A stretch of DNA of 30,343 nucleotides, from contig DCGJ01000041.1 of the NCBI GenBank assembly GCA_002315495.1, forward strand, positions 1 through 30,343. Reading direction: 5' to 3'. Below, piece by piece: positions 1-8,765 of the stretch (position 1 is the first letter of the stretch; each line of letters begins with the position of its first letter). Made by a program: the position numbers and the translations under genes. Origin of the DNA: Lachnoclostridium sp. UBA1781. GTDB taxonomy: Bacteria > Bacillota > Clostridia > Lachnospirales > Lachnospiraceae. A model generated the notes under the pieces. That model saw only the letters and a program-made list of their open reading frames with translations. It was not told where the DNA came from and made no database searches.

Positions 1-1
1 G

Positions 2-2332
2 TCCCCTTCGCTCTCGGCTGCTCTTACCGAAACGCAAACCACGAAACCGGTGGAGAGTACCCCCTCGGAAGAAGCAGTAACACCGCTTCCGACCGACACT
101 CCGACGCCAACCCTGACGCCGACTCCCAGACCGGCGCATGGCGTTACCGTGATGTCCTTATATAAGAATTACAAGGACAAAAAGGAGCGGAGTCGTTATG
201 GGGAGACGTACGAAAGCAAATGGACGAAGGGCGAGGACATTACCAGCTTTGAGTGCATTGCGGCGGATGTACAGACGATTGCGACGAATGGACGGTATTT
301 TCAGGATCTGTGGCGTACCGAGTGGGAAAAGTTTGACGACTGCTGGGACTGTAAGATTGCGTATCGTGTGCAGTTCTCCACGACAGACGGAGTGGTTGTG
401 GACCAGCTTCTTCGGAATCCCGGAGAAGAGCTTTGGTATCATGACTATATTGAGAATTACCTTTACGATGACATTCATCAGGAGAAGGGCAAGTGGTATT
501 ACCACATGCTCGAGGAAGATATTAACGATGATATGATTCTGTCCTCGATTAAATTTACCGCGGGACAGAAGATTTCGCAGGTGTACAGTCCGATTACGGT
601 GACGGCTTATGTATATTCCTCGGAGGAGGATTTTGATGGGGAGGGGAACTATCTCGGCTCGCTTTCCTATTCGGTTTCGATTGTAAATACGGCCGCTGAC
701 GCCATCACTGCGCCGGAGCCGACGGAGACAGTGACAGAAGAACCGGCGAAAACCGAACCGAATACGGCCGAACTCACGCCGGCAGTGATTACTCCGGTCG
801 TGACAACAGCGGTATCGAATGGGGGCAGCAATTCGGGTAGCAGCGCATTTGACAATACCGAGGTTCCGGCCGAGAAGGTGGATATTTCCATCACGAACAG
901 TAACGGCAAGGGCGCGGGCGACCTGAAGGACAGTGCGTATAAGACGCGCGTGGTTTATGCCGCAGGGGATACCGTTACGATTACGAGCGAAACGGAGTTT
1001 TCGGGCATTTACCTTATCTGGGGAAGCAAGGTCAGCTCCTATACGGTTACGGCAAATGGCGTGACGACGCAGCATGGAGAACTTGGGATTCTTCATGATT
1101 TTATTGAGCTTTCCGGTCCGACCAAAGAGGTTACGGTGACGGTTTCCGCAGATACCAGTCTTTGTGATATTTATGCATATACTGCCGGCAAGCTTCCGGA
1201 GGATGTACAGCGCTGGGAGGCGCCATACGACCGTGCAGACATGTTGATTTTCTCGACTCATGCGGATGATGAGGTGCTGTTCTTTGGCGGTGCAGCCATT
1301 GTGTATGGTGGCGTGGAGAATTACCGTGTGCAGTTGGTTTATATGTGTAACTATTGGGACGGCGAGCGCATTCGTGAGCATGAGAAGCTGGATGGCTTGT
1401 GGACCATGGGACTTCGCGCATATCCGGTAAATATGCCGTTTGGCGATTATTATTCGGAATCGCTTGCCGGAGCAAAGAAGAAATACGACTACGACAAGCT
1501 GGTCGAGGCGGTCACGGAGCAGATTCGTCGCTTCAAGCCGCAGACGATTGTCACGCATGATATCAACGGCGAGTATGGTCATGGCGGCCATATGATTTTA
1601 TATGCGGCAACGGCGGAGGCAGTGGACAATTCCATGAACGAAGCCTTCTATCCGGATTCTGTCGCAAGGTATGGCACCTGGGATGTGCCGAAGACCTACA
1701 TTCATCTTTGGGCAGAGAATAAGCTGCGGCTGAACCTTAGGGAGCCGCTTGACGCATTTGGCGGAAAAACCGCAATCGAAGTGGCGGAATTGGCCTACAA
1801 GAAGCATGTGTCCCAGCAGTGGTGCTGGTTCTACGTATCGGATGAGTATGAATACAGCTGTGCGGATTATGGGTTGTATCGTACTACCGTTGGCACCGAC
1901 ACCGGGAATGATATGATGGAGAACATTGTCTCCTATGATGAGCAGGATCGAATCGCCCGTGAGGAAGCGGAGCGAATTGCAAAACTTACCGAGGCTGCAC
2001 AACTGACACAGGCTGCACAGCTTGCCGAGGCGGCGCAGATTGCTGCGGCAAATGCGGCTCTTACCGAAGCGGTACAGAAAGCACAGGCAGAGGAACAGGC
2101 AAAGGCCGAAGCGGCAAAGGAAAAGAGTGAGCAGAGAAAGAATGCCATCTGGAAATGTGTTGGTATCGTACTTTGTGTGATTACTGCCGCGGTGGTTGTC
2201 TTTGTGCTCCTCATTGTCCGGAAGCGCATCCGCAAAAAGAAGAGAAAGCTGGCCCGGATGAGAAAGATGGCGGAGGCACGAAGAAAAGCGGCCGAAAGAC
2301 AGGGCGCAGCTGAGCCTGACGGCGATAAATAA
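2..2332 (+). CDS. Membrane-anchored PIG-L/LmbE-family deacetylase, 5' end missing
   Basis: The reading frame is open from base 2, so the start lies upstream of the window; the GTG at 50 is only the first possible start inside it. The visible protein begins with a Thr/Pro-rich linker, followed by about 300 residues of unassigned beta-rich extracellular sequence. A PIG-L/LmbE de-N-acetylase domain starts near base 1228. It has a THADDE motif (about 1256-1273) in place of the usual PHPDDE zinc motif, and a THD...GHGGH segment near 1552-1590 that supplies the other expected metal ligand. Near 1940-2130 comes an Ala/Gln/Glu-rich helical stretch that is probably coiled coil. A single membrane span (about 2141-2215) and a Lys/Arg-rich cytoplasmic tail follow, so the enzyme should sit outside the cell, anchored at its C terminus. 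The family removes N-acetyl groups from GlcNAc-type sugars; the substrate here is unknown. The CotH gene follows 80 bases downstream, probably in the same operon. Confidence 0.85.
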   Translation, partial: SPSLSAALTETQTTKPVESTPSEEAVTPLPTDTPTPTLTPTPRPAHGVTVMSLYKNYKDKKERSRYGETYESKWTKGEDITSFECIAADVQTIATNGRYFQDLWRTEWEKFDDCWDCKIAYRVQFSTTDGVVVDQLLRNPGEELWYHDYIENYLYDDIHQEKGKWYYHMLEEDINDDMILSSIKFTAGQKISQVYSPITVTAYVYSSEEDFDGEGNYLGSLSYSVSIVNTAADAITAPEPTETVTEEPAKTEPNTAELTPAVITPVVTTAVSNGGSNSGSSAFDNTEVPAEKVDISITNSNGKGAGDLKDSAYKTRVVYAAGDTVTITSETEFSGIYLIWGSKVSSYTVTANGVTTQHGELGILHDFIELSGPTKEVTVTVSADTSLCDIYAYTAGKLPEDVQRWEAPYDRADMLIFSTHADDEVLFFGGAAIVYGGVENYRVQLVYMCNYWDGERIREHEKLDGLWTMGLRAYPVNMPFGDYYSESLAGAKKKYDYDKLVEAVTEQIRRFKPQTIVTHDINGEYGHGGHMILYAATAEAVDNSMNEAFYPDSVARYGTWDVPKTYIHLWAENKLRLNLREPLDAFGGKTAIEVAELAYKKHVSQQWCWFYVSDEYEYSCADYGLYRTTVGTDTGNDMMENIVSYDEQDRIAREEAERIAKLTEAAQLTQAAQLAEAAQIAAANAALTEAVQKAQAEEQAKAEAAKEKSEQRKNAIWKCVGIVLCVITAAVVVFVLLIVRKRIRKKKRKLARMRKMAEARRKAAERQGAAEPDGDK

Positions 2333-2412
2333 GAGAAGTAGTCGCTTGAAACAAGTGAAGCGATGGCGAAAAAACGTGGGAAATAACGGAGAGTGACAAG
2401 GGAGTCATGAGA

Positions 2413-4461
2413 ATGAAGGAACAGAAAAACAGAGAGGGCAGGCGGGCATATCGACGGTATGTTGTCATGGGCTTTGCGGGAGCACTGCTTCTTGGCATGC
2501 TTGTCGGCTGTACGGAACCTGCGGAGACGGGAACTTCGACGGGACCAAGCGAGGCGGTGCAGAGTGTATCGCCAAGCGCAACGGCGACGCCAACCCCAAC
2601 CCCTTTTGTGGATGACAAGACATTGGAAATCGGAAGCTCGCTCGAGCTGTCCGCGTATATGGAGGACGGGGTGCTGACACTTCCGGAAGAGTGCGAGAAG
2701 GTCTGTTTTTCCGGTGAGCTGACGCTTGCCGGAGTGACCATATCTGCGCCGGTGGATGTTCGATTTGAGAAGGATGTTGTGGTGGAGCAGGTTGCATTTT
2801 CCTTTATCAGTGAGGAATCGACGGCATACACAATCGTAACCTCTTTAGAGGGGCAGGTAGGCGGAATCGTCCTGGATACGCCGAACAGTGTTGTGAACTG
2901 GGAAGGTGTGGGCGTTCCCGATAGCAGTGAATATGTGGAACAATACGCTAATGTGCAGCGCTTGAATGACCTGCTTCCGAGCGGAATACTCGGAGGAAAG
3001 GGGAACGGGCGGATTACGGGCGGAACCCTTGGCGGTTTCGAGCTGGTTCCGTCGGGCAACTATATCTATCTTTCCTGCACCTATAGCGAATTCAATAAGG
3101 CAACGCTTGGCGCGCTTGAGGCCGAGGTGACAGAGGGGGCAACTGCGAAGATCAAATCCGTCGACGGTATGGACCGCCTGATTGTGACAGACTCGGCGGG
3201 AGAAACCTTTACCTATCGGCTGATGCCGGTAACGGAGGGCTATACGCTGCCGGTTGTGTATCTGAACACGCAGAACAATACCCTTATTGATAACACCGAT
3301 GTGTATGTCAGTGGAGCATTTTCCATCGATTATAACGGATGCTATGAATATGAGAATCTGCTCAATGTGGAAGCGGAGTTTCGCGGTCGCGGATATTCCT
3401 CGTGGAAACTCGACAAGAAGCCGTACAAGGTGAAGCTGTCCTCGAAGGAATCGCTGTTTGGCCTTACCAAGGCGAAGGAATGGGTCCTTCAGGCAAATGC
3501 GGCCGACAAATCGCTGATGCGCAACACCGTGGCGATGGCAGCGGGCTCGGTTCTGACGAACATGCTCTTTATTCCGCACTCGTACCTCGTGGATGTGTTC
3601 GTAAATGGCGAGTACATGGGCGTGTATAGTCTCACGGAGCAGGTTGAGTTCAAAAAAGGACGCCTGGAATATGAGACCGACCCGGAGGTTGTAGACACCA
3701 ATTACCTGCTGGAAATCGGCGGTGAGAAGACAGAGACGAGCTGGGGCAGTAACATCATTTCCTCGACCTTGACGCACTATATCGAGATTCGTTCCCCGAA
3801 GGTGAAGAAGCTTACGGAAGACCAGTATAACTTTATCAAAAAGTATATCAATACGCTCGATAAGACAGTGAGTGAGGGTGGTGATTACGAGAGCATGCTC
3901 GATGTGGCAAGCCTCATTGACTGGTTTTTGCTGGACGAATTCAGTTATAACATCGACTGTACCTTCCATCGAAGCGGCATTATGCTAAAGAAGTCGGGCG
4001 GAAAGCTTTATATGGCGGTGCCGTGGGATTTTGACTATGCATTTGGCAATTTCTCCTTCGACTCGACCGATTTCAACGAGTGGATCTGTCTTGGTAATGA
4101 TATCACTGATGCCTACAAGGATGGGGCTAAGTATATCAAGGAAAACTGGATGGATTATCTGTTGGAGGACCCGAATTTTGTTCGCCAGCTGAAGGCCCGC
4201 TGGGATGAAGTGGGCGAGGCGATGTATCAGGCCGCGCTCGATTCCATTTCGGCAAATGTATCTGTGCTTGCGCCGTCGGCGGTGGAGAATTTTGCTCAGT
4301 GGAGCGACTTTTTGGGAAAGAAGATTCAGTTTGAGGACAAGCGTACCGTGGCAATCAAGACCTGGGACGGTCAGGTGGAGTATCTGCAGAATTTCTGTAC
4401 CATGCGCTACGAGTGGATGGATCATAAGATTAATGAGATGTACGAGGAATTGTGTAAGTAG
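2413..4461 (+). CDS. CotH kinase family lipoprotein
   Basis: The protein has a basic N terminus, a hydrophobic segment and a lipobox ending LVGC, so it is probably a lipoprotein on the outer face of the membrane. A short Thr/Pro linker follows, then an unassigned N-terminal region. The CotH kinase domain covers roughly the last 400 residues: an FRGRGYSSW segment followed by KKPYKVKL, then VFVNGEYMGVYSLTEQ, and the family hallmark VPWDFDYAFGN near base 4018-4050. CotH proteins are atypical kinases first described for spore-coat phosphorylation; secreted relatives are frequent in clostridia and their substrates are mostly unknown. I chose the ATG at 2413 because AAGGGAG lies 8 bases upstream. 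The in-frame ATG at 2407 sits only 2 bases from that site. The gene follows the PIG-L-type deacetylase and ends at a strong terminator. Confidence 0.88.
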   Translation: MKEQKNREGRRAYRRYVVMGFAGALLLGMLVGCTEPAETGTSTGPSEAVQSVSPSATATPTPTPFVDDKTLEIGSSLELSAYMEDGVLTLPEECEKVCFSGELTLAGVTISAPVDVRFEKDVVVEQVAFSFISEESTAYTIVTSLEGQVGGIVLDTPNSVVNWEGVGVPDSSEYVEQYANVQRLNDLLPSGILGGKGNGRITGGTLGGFELVPSGNYIYLSCTYSEFNKATLGALEAEVTEGATAKIKSVDGMDRLIVTDSAGETFTYRLMPVTEGYTLPVVYLNTQNNTLIDNTDVYVSGAFSIDYNGCYEYENLLNVEAEFRGRGYSSWKLDKKPYKVKLSSKESLFGLTKAKEWVLQANAADKSLMRNTVAMAAGSVLTNMLFIPHSYLVDVFVNGEYMGVYSLTEQVEFKKGRLEYETDPEVVDTNYLLEIGGEKTETSWGSNIISSTLTHYIEIRSPKVKKLTEDQYNFIKKYINTLDKTVSEGGDYESMLDVASLIDWFLLDEFSYNIDCTFHRSGIMLKKSGGKLYMAVPWDFDYAFGNFSFDSTDFNEWICLGNDITDAYKDGAKYIKENWMDYLLEDPNFVRQLKARWDEVGEAMYQAALDSISANVSVLAPSAVENFAQWSDFLGKKIQFEDKRTVAIKTWDGQVEYLQNFCTMRYEWMDHKINEMYEELCK

Positions 4462-4480
4462 GGTGCATCTTTAGGAGCAA

Positions 4481-4514
4481 AAGGCCCGACGGAAGAAACC
4501 GTCGGGCCTTTCTT
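4481..4514 (+). terminator. Bidirectional intrinsic terminator
   Basis: A perfect 12-bp stem (AAGGCCCGACGG with its complement, loop AAGAAA) is followed by a T-rich stretch on the plus strand. The AAAA just before the stem supplies a U tract on the minus strand. It lies between the convergent CotH gene and the minus-strand gene ending at 4563 and can serve both. Confidence 0.9.
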
Positions 4515-4562
4515 ATGCACTTGGATTATTACGTTCTTTTGCAGAATTGCCGTGATATGGGA

Positions 4563-6464
4563 TTATCTCAAAATCTTATACCCTTCAAACTGGCCGACTC
4601 TTGCCGGCAGGCGGAATACTGCTTCGCCTTCGTTCATGTAGAGCGGAAGAATGTCCGGATATGGCTTGCCGGTTCGGTAGTCGATGTACTGTGGCATGTC
4701 GGACGGAATGGACAGGCTTTCGTCCTTCTTACCGTTTGCAGCTTCCATATCAAAGTTTGCCTCTGCAATCTCGATGGAGGACTGAACCGCCATCTTGCCG
4801 CGTGGGTCGATGATACGTCGAAGTGCCTTTGCGCCCTTCACGTGTACGTAGACATCGGCATCATTTGCACGGGTCATAACATAGGTGTAAAGCACGAAGG
4901 TATCGTTGTTGTAGTTGAAGATACTGGTTCCGGCCGGTCCCTCGAGGAAAATGCCGTTCACCGGCATCTCGGAACGAAGCTTTGACAGAATCTCCTTCGG
5001 AAGCTTCTGAATATCGGAGAAGGAATCCGGGAGGACCATAACGTTCATCTCGCCTTTACCATAGGTGTCGCGACCAAACATCATGTAGGTTTCATCACCC
5101 TTTTGTGCCTTTGCCGGAGCAGCCCAGGTGGAGTTGTTGCGGAATTCCATAATCGGAATGGTAACGGTGTCGTGAGCATTTACCGAATCCCAGCCCGGAC
5201 GTCCGTCAATCTTTTCGTGAACGTACTCATTTACAGTGGCTACACGGCCGCGATAGCGAACGGAGGTAAGCTCCTTCAGACCGTCCTCTAACAGCTCGTT
5301 GACAAATCCTGCGGTAACGACGGCCTTGCCACCCTTTACCACATAATCCTTTACCTTTGCCACGATATCCTCATCGTACGCAGAGGAAGCGGTGAGAAGC
5401 ATAATCGGCGCATCCGCCTCGAAATTTGGCGTCGGAAGGATTGGGAAGCCGTGCTGACCGAGGTGGTCCTGGACGTTATCTTCGCCCTGGGACGCATTTG
5501 GAATATAGCAAGGGACACCAATCGGCTCGCCGAGGAAATCAAGGAGAGAATCCAGTTTCTCGAGCTGCATACCGAGCGCCGCAATGTTCATCGTATCGAG
5601 AAGCGCCTGGAAGCAGAACATCATGAGTTCACGAGGCTTGCTGAGGCAGGTAAGGTAAGCCTGCTCGAGATAATAGTCGAGCACCTGGCAGTCGAACGGG
5701 TCAAACCAGCCGCCACCATTTCGCTTTGGTGCCATTGACTCCATGTAACGCATCAGCGAGAACGACAGATATCTCGGCAAATGCTGGTCCTGGTGATACG
5801 GGTCTCGCGTCTCGGTACCGGTATAAATCTCGTCGAAAATGTCCTTCTGACTTCCCGGGTCGTAGCCCGTCTCCTGGAAGGATTCCATCCAGTTCGGATA
5901 CTTGATTACGACCTTACAGTTCGGATTCACCTTCTTGGCCGGTGCAATCATGTACTTTTTGGATACTTCCTGCATCTTCCACACACGGTAATCCTGCCAG
6001 CTGCCGTCCTCGATGTCATGATCCTTATTATATGCATCGTGCTCTGCGCGGCACGCATCACAGGTACAGTTCGTGAAATAGAAATCGTCGATGATAAACG
6101 AGTCGAATACCTTTCCGTTCAGCTCCGAAGCAGCCGCAAGACGGTCTAACATCGGCTGGTCGTTGTAGCAGAGGGTGTTAAAGATACGCTGCTTCTCCTC
6201 GCCCTCGATGATCGGACTGCAGGTTGTGATACCGCCTTCCACACGGATGCCATTTTCCTCAAATTTCGCCTTTACCATGCGAACCTGCTCCTCGGTTGCG
6301 AAAAATGCGTCCCGATGTGCTTCGAGATAAATCTTGTCCAGTCCGCAATACTTCTTGAAAAAATCAATCTGACGCTGAAGTTCCGGCATGTTCTCCTCGC
6401 ACGCGGTGCAGGTGGCCTGAGCGATAAAATAGGTTGTCAGCTCAAAATTACGATAGTTACCCAT
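4563..6464 (-). CDS. Putative glycoside-hydrolase-like TIM-barrel protein, family not identified
   Basis: A 633-residue protein with no signal peptide, so probably cytosolic. The N-terminal half looks like a glycosidase barrel: alternating strand/helix pattern, a DSFIIDDFYFTNCTCDAC segment (about residues 121-138) whose clustered cysteines resemble the metal-site cysteines seen in some GH42-like enzymes, and IYTGTETRD further on. After about residue 330 there is a segment like the amidotransferase-fold (trimerisation-type) domain of GH42 beta-galactosidases (PIMLLTASSAYDEDIVAKV, then VVKGGKAVVTAGF). A beta-rich C-terminal domain follows. I see no family signature strong enough to name a substrate or to fix the catalytic residues. 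The start at 6464 has GGAGG 5 bases upstream; a longer frame reaches 6533 but has no such site and begins at about the predicted transcription start. The gene stands alone, converging on the CotH gene. Confidence 0.75.
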   Translation of the reverse strand: MGNYRNFELTTYFIAQATCTACEENMPELQRQIDFFKKYCGLDKIYLEAHRDAFFATEEQVRMVKAKFEENGIRVEGGITTCSPIIEGEEKQRIFNTLCYNDQPMLDRLAAASELNGKVFDSFIIDDFYFTNCTCDACRAEHDAYNKDHDIEDGSWQDYRVWKMQEVSKKYMIAPAKKVNPNCKVVIKYPNWMESFQETGYDPGSQKDIFDEIYTGTETRDPYHQDQHLPRYLSFSLMRYMESMAPKRNGGGWFDPFDCQVLDYYLEQAYLTCLSKPRELMMFCFQALLDTMNIAALGMQLEKLDSLLDFLGEPIGVPCYIPNASQGEDNVQDHLGQHGFPILPTPNFEADAPIMLLTASSAYDEDIVAKVKDYVVKGGKAVVTAGFVNELLEDGLKELTSVRYRGRVATVNEYVHEKIDGRPGWDSVNAHDTVTIPIMEFRNNSTWAAPAKAQKGDETYMMFGRDTYGKGEMNVMVLPDSFSDIQKLPKEILSKLRSEMPVNGIFLEGPAGTSIFNYNNDTFVLYTYVMTRANDADVYVHVKGAKALRRIIDPRGKMAVQSSIEIAEANFDMEAANGKKDESLSIPSDMPQYIDYRTGKPYPDILPLYMNEGEAVFRLPARVGQFEGYKILR

Positions 6465-6538
6465 AAAAACCTCCAAATACTCGCATTTGCCGGCGTCGAT
6501 TATCGTTTTTCGAACGCTCGGCCCATATGTCAATTTTC

Positions 6539-6567
6539 ATTATGCAAGGTGGGAAGAGGAAGTGCAA
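6539..6567 (-). promoter_or_regulatory. Sigma-A-type promoter for the glycosidase-like gene
   Basis: On the minus strand, TTGCAC and CATAAT are separated by 17 bases. Transcription would start near 6532, about 68 bases before the ATG at 6464. This also argues against the longer reading frame starting at 6533. Confidence 0.5.
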
Positions 6568-6657
6568 TGGATATATCAATATAAAAATGGTGGTTTTTTG
6601 CATTTGACGGAATTTATGGAAAATGCGGCCCGATTTTCCGAAAAGAGGTGCATTTCG

Positions 6658-6686
6658 TTGACGGAAGGGCTTGGATAGGGTATAAT
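6658..6686 (+). promoter_or_regulatory. Strong sigma-A-type promoter for the TerB-like/flavoprotein operon
   Basis: TTGACG, a 17-base spacer and a perfect TATAAT. The start point would be near 6693. That leaves only about 13 bases before the GTG at 6706, which supports a downstream ATG as the real start of the first gene. Confidence 0.75.
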
Positions 6687-6750
6687 AACTTGATGTGGTG
6701 GGGGAGTGCATTTCCCTGCGGATTTTGTCGTTTTACGACGGGAATGGAGA

Positions 6751-7194
6751 ATGGAAAAGATGAGTTTCAAAGAAAAGTATGAAGCATTTTTGGACCGATG
6801 TGACGCTTCCGAGGATATGCAGGCCTGGAACGAGGAGAAGTACGGCCCGATTGATATTTGTGTGGAAAATGACCTGTTCAGTCTGGCACTCTATATTATT
6901 GGAACCGACGGGAGCGTGACGGCTCGTGAGGTGGAGGCGTTCAACAGCTGTCTGGGCTACGAGATGTCAGCCGAGGAACTGCAGACAATCTATCAGGCAA
7001 ATGCGGAGCTGATTGGCGGCAATGTGGTTTCGAACATCCGTGGGGATCTGATGACGATTGAGTCCTACGATACCCACATTGGCGAGGCGTTTGAAGGGAT
7101 CGTGCTCGAGCTTTGCAAGCTTATGAGCGAGGCGGACGGCATTTTGACCGAAGAAGAGCGTGCGCTTGCGGAAGAATTGAAGAAGGCGTTATAG
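6751..7194 (+). CDS. TerB-like (tellurite-resistance-type) helical protein
   Basis: A small acidic all-helical protein of about 147 residues. Two segments of the form hydrophobic-x-DG-x-hydrophobic-(T)-x-x-E (IGTDGSVTAREVEAF and SEADGILTEEERALAEEL) match the pattern of TerB/DjlA-N-type domains, where the acidic residues line a presumed metal-binding surface. The role in this organism is unknown; the family is often found with membrane-stress or tellurite genes, none of which are visible here. Start choice is uncertain: ATG at 6751 lies directly behind GGAGA, and ATG at 6760 is better spaced from the same site. The GTG at 6706 is too close to the promoter. The flavoprotein gene begins 10 bases after the stop, so the two are an operon. 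Confidence 0.65.
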   Translation: MEKMSFKEKYEAFLDRCDASEDMQAWNEEKYGPIDICVENDLFSLALYIIGTDGSVTAREVEAFNSCLGYEMSAEELQTIYQANAELIGGNVVSNIRGDLMTIESYDTHIGEAFEGIVLELCKLMSEADGILTEEERALAEELKKAL

Positions 7195-7204
7195 GAGGTT
7201 TCTT

Positions 7205-8599
7205 ATGGATTATGATGTTATTATTGTAGGTGCGGGACCTGCGGGAATCTTTACCGCATTTGAGATGATTAAAAAAGGCAGTGAGAAGAAGATTCTCATG
7301 ATTGAGAAGGGCCAGCCGATTGAGAAGCGTTTCTGCCCGAAGGCGAAGACCGGTCATTGTATGAACTGTAAACCGTGTGCGATTACGACGGGCTTTTCGG
7401 GGGCCGGTGCATTTTCCGACGGTAAATTGTCTCTGTCCTACGAGGTGGGCGGTGATTTCCCTGATTTGATTGGCGCAGATGAGGCGCAGAAGCTCATTGA
7501 TTATACCGATTCCATCTACCTTGATTTTGGTGCAGACTCGCACGTAGAGGGCGTGTCCAATCCGCAGAAGGTGAAGGAGATTCGTCGTCGTGCCATTCAG
7601 GCGGGCCTGAAGCTGGTGGATTGTCCGATTCGTCACTTGGGAACGGAGAAGGCGCAGATTCTGTATGGAGAGCTGGAGCATTTTCTTCAGGACCACGGGG
7701 TTGAGATGATCTTCGGACAGAGCTGTGAGGACCTTTTGATTCACGATGGCATCTGTCAGGGTGTTGTGCTCGATGAAAATGGTACCCGCCGCGAGATTAC
7801 GGCGAAGAGCGTTGTCGTTGCGACCGGCCGTCGTGGAGCAGAGTGGCTTGAGAAGCTCTGTGCGCGCTACGATATTGCGCATAAGCCGGGCACTGTTGAT
7901 ATCGGCGTTCGTGTCGAGGTTCGTAACGAGATTATGGAAGAGGTGAACGAGGTACTTTACGAGTCCAAGCTCGTTGGATACCCGCAGCCATTTAAGAATA
8001 AAGTGCGTACGTTCTGTCAGAATCCGGGCGGTTTTGTCAGCCAGGAGAACTACGATAACAATCTTGCGGTTGTAAATGGACACTCCTACAAGGAGCTGAA
8101 GTCCAATAACACCAACCTGTCCATCCTCTGCTCTCACAATTTCTCTGTGCCGTTCAATAAGCCGATTGAGTACGCGCAGAAGGTGGGCGAGCTGACCAAC
8201 ATGCTTGCAAATGGCCAGATTCTCGTGCAGCGTTACGGTGATATTCTCGACGGAAAGCGCACCTGGCAGAAGGAGCTTGCACATGCCAATGTGAAGCCGA
8301 CCCTTCCGGATGCGGTTGCCGGTGACATTACCGCTGCGATGCCGTATCGTGCGATGATTAACATTATCAACTTTATCCAGGCTGTAGACCATGTTGTTCC
8401 GGGCTTTGCCGGAACCGAAACCCTGCTCTACTCGCCGGAGCTCAAATTCTACTCCAACAAAGTCAAGATGGAGCCGGATCTTACCACGAATGTGGCCGGT
8501 CTTTACTGCCTTGGTGATTCGTCCGGTTGGACCCGCGGCCTCATGATGGCCTCTGCAATGGGTGTCCTGATGGGAAGAAGATTGGCGGAGGAAGAGTAA
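7205..8599 (+). CDS. FAD-dependent oxidoreductase (NAD(P)/FAD-dependent, COG2509-like)
   Basis: A 464-residue cytosolic flavoprotein. The N terminus is a classic dinucleotide-binding motif (DVIIVGAGPAGI, residues 4-15) with the acidic end of the second strand at about residue 34. It is followed by a four-cysteine segment (C44, C52, C55, C58) and GFSGAGAFSDGKLSLS, which together are characteristic of a widespread family annotated only as FAD-dependent dehydrogenase. Near the C terminus, GLYCLGDSSGWTRGLMMASAMG is the usual second FAD-contact segment. The cysteine group could hold a metal or act as a redox site; this is inferred from spacing only. AGGAGG lies 6 bases before the ATG. No terminator is visible after the stop. 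Confidence 0.85.
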   Translation: MDYDVIIVGAGPAGIFTAFEMIKKGSEKKILMIEKGQPIEKRFCPKAKTGHCMNCKPCAITTGFSGAGAFSDGKLSLSYEVGGDFPDLIGADEAQKLIDYTDSIYLDFGADSHVEGVSNPQKVKEIRRRAIQAGLKLVDCPIRHLGTEKAQILYGELEHFLQDHGVEMIFGQSCEDLLIHDGICQGVVLDENGTRREITAKSVVVATGRRGAEWLEKLCARYDIAHKPGTVDIGVRVEVRNEIMEEVNEVLYESKLVGYPQPFKNKVRTFCQNPGGFVSQENYDNNLAVVNGHSYKELKSNNTNLSILCSHNFSVPFNKPIEYAQKVGELTNMLANGQILVQRYGDILDGKRTWQKELAHANVKPTLPDAVAGDITAAMPYRAMINIINFIQAVDHVVPGFAGTETLLYSPELKFYSNKVKMEPDLTTNVAGLYCLGDSSGWTRGLMMASAMGVLMGRRLAEEE

Positions 8600-8650
8600 G
8601 GGGCAGGAAATGTAGTAAAGCACAATAGTTGTTATTTGAAGAGACTCTTG

Positions 8651-8679
8651 TTGACATAGAAAGTTGAAAATGTTATTAT
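8651..8679 (+). promoter_or_regulatory. Near-consensus promoter of the Cys-repeat/peptide/kinase operon
   Basis: A perfect TTGACA, a 17-base spacer and TATTAT. Transcription would start near 8686, giving a leader of about 50 bases before GGAGG and the ATG at 8739. No other promoter is apparent up to 13.5 kb, so it probably drives the secreted protein, the 32-residue peptide and, by read-through, the kinase and PqqD-like genes. Confidence 0.75.
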
Positions 8680-8730
8680 TGCTATGACTTTATTTGACTA
8701 CAGACGTAAATGATTTTGTAATTGGTATGG

Positions 8731-8765
8731 AGGCGAATATGAAACTGAATGATGTTTGGAAAAAA
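8731..8765 (+). other. Ribosome site and ATG out of frame with the downstream gene, with an A6 run
   Basis: GGAGG (8730-8734) is followed at good distance by ATG at 8739. This frame encodes a basic start (MKLNDVWKK) and then reaches a stop codon at 8808-8810. The long frame encoding the secreted protein overlaps it one frame back. The two meet at a run of six adenines (8760-8765). One extra A, or a -1 slip there, would fuse MKLNDVWKK to SIAYFICFVLFF and create a textbook signal peptide. Confidence 0.7.

Noticed and set aside
158..1591. A 477-codon minus-strand frame opposite the PIG-L-type gene
   Set aside because: Composition (Arg, Ile and His excess) and lack of motifs mark it as a shadow of the real plus-strand gene.
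7121..8623. A 500-codon minus-strand frame opposite the flavoprotein gene
   Set aside because: It is a shadow frame without recognisable motifs; the plus strand carries FAD-binding signatures.
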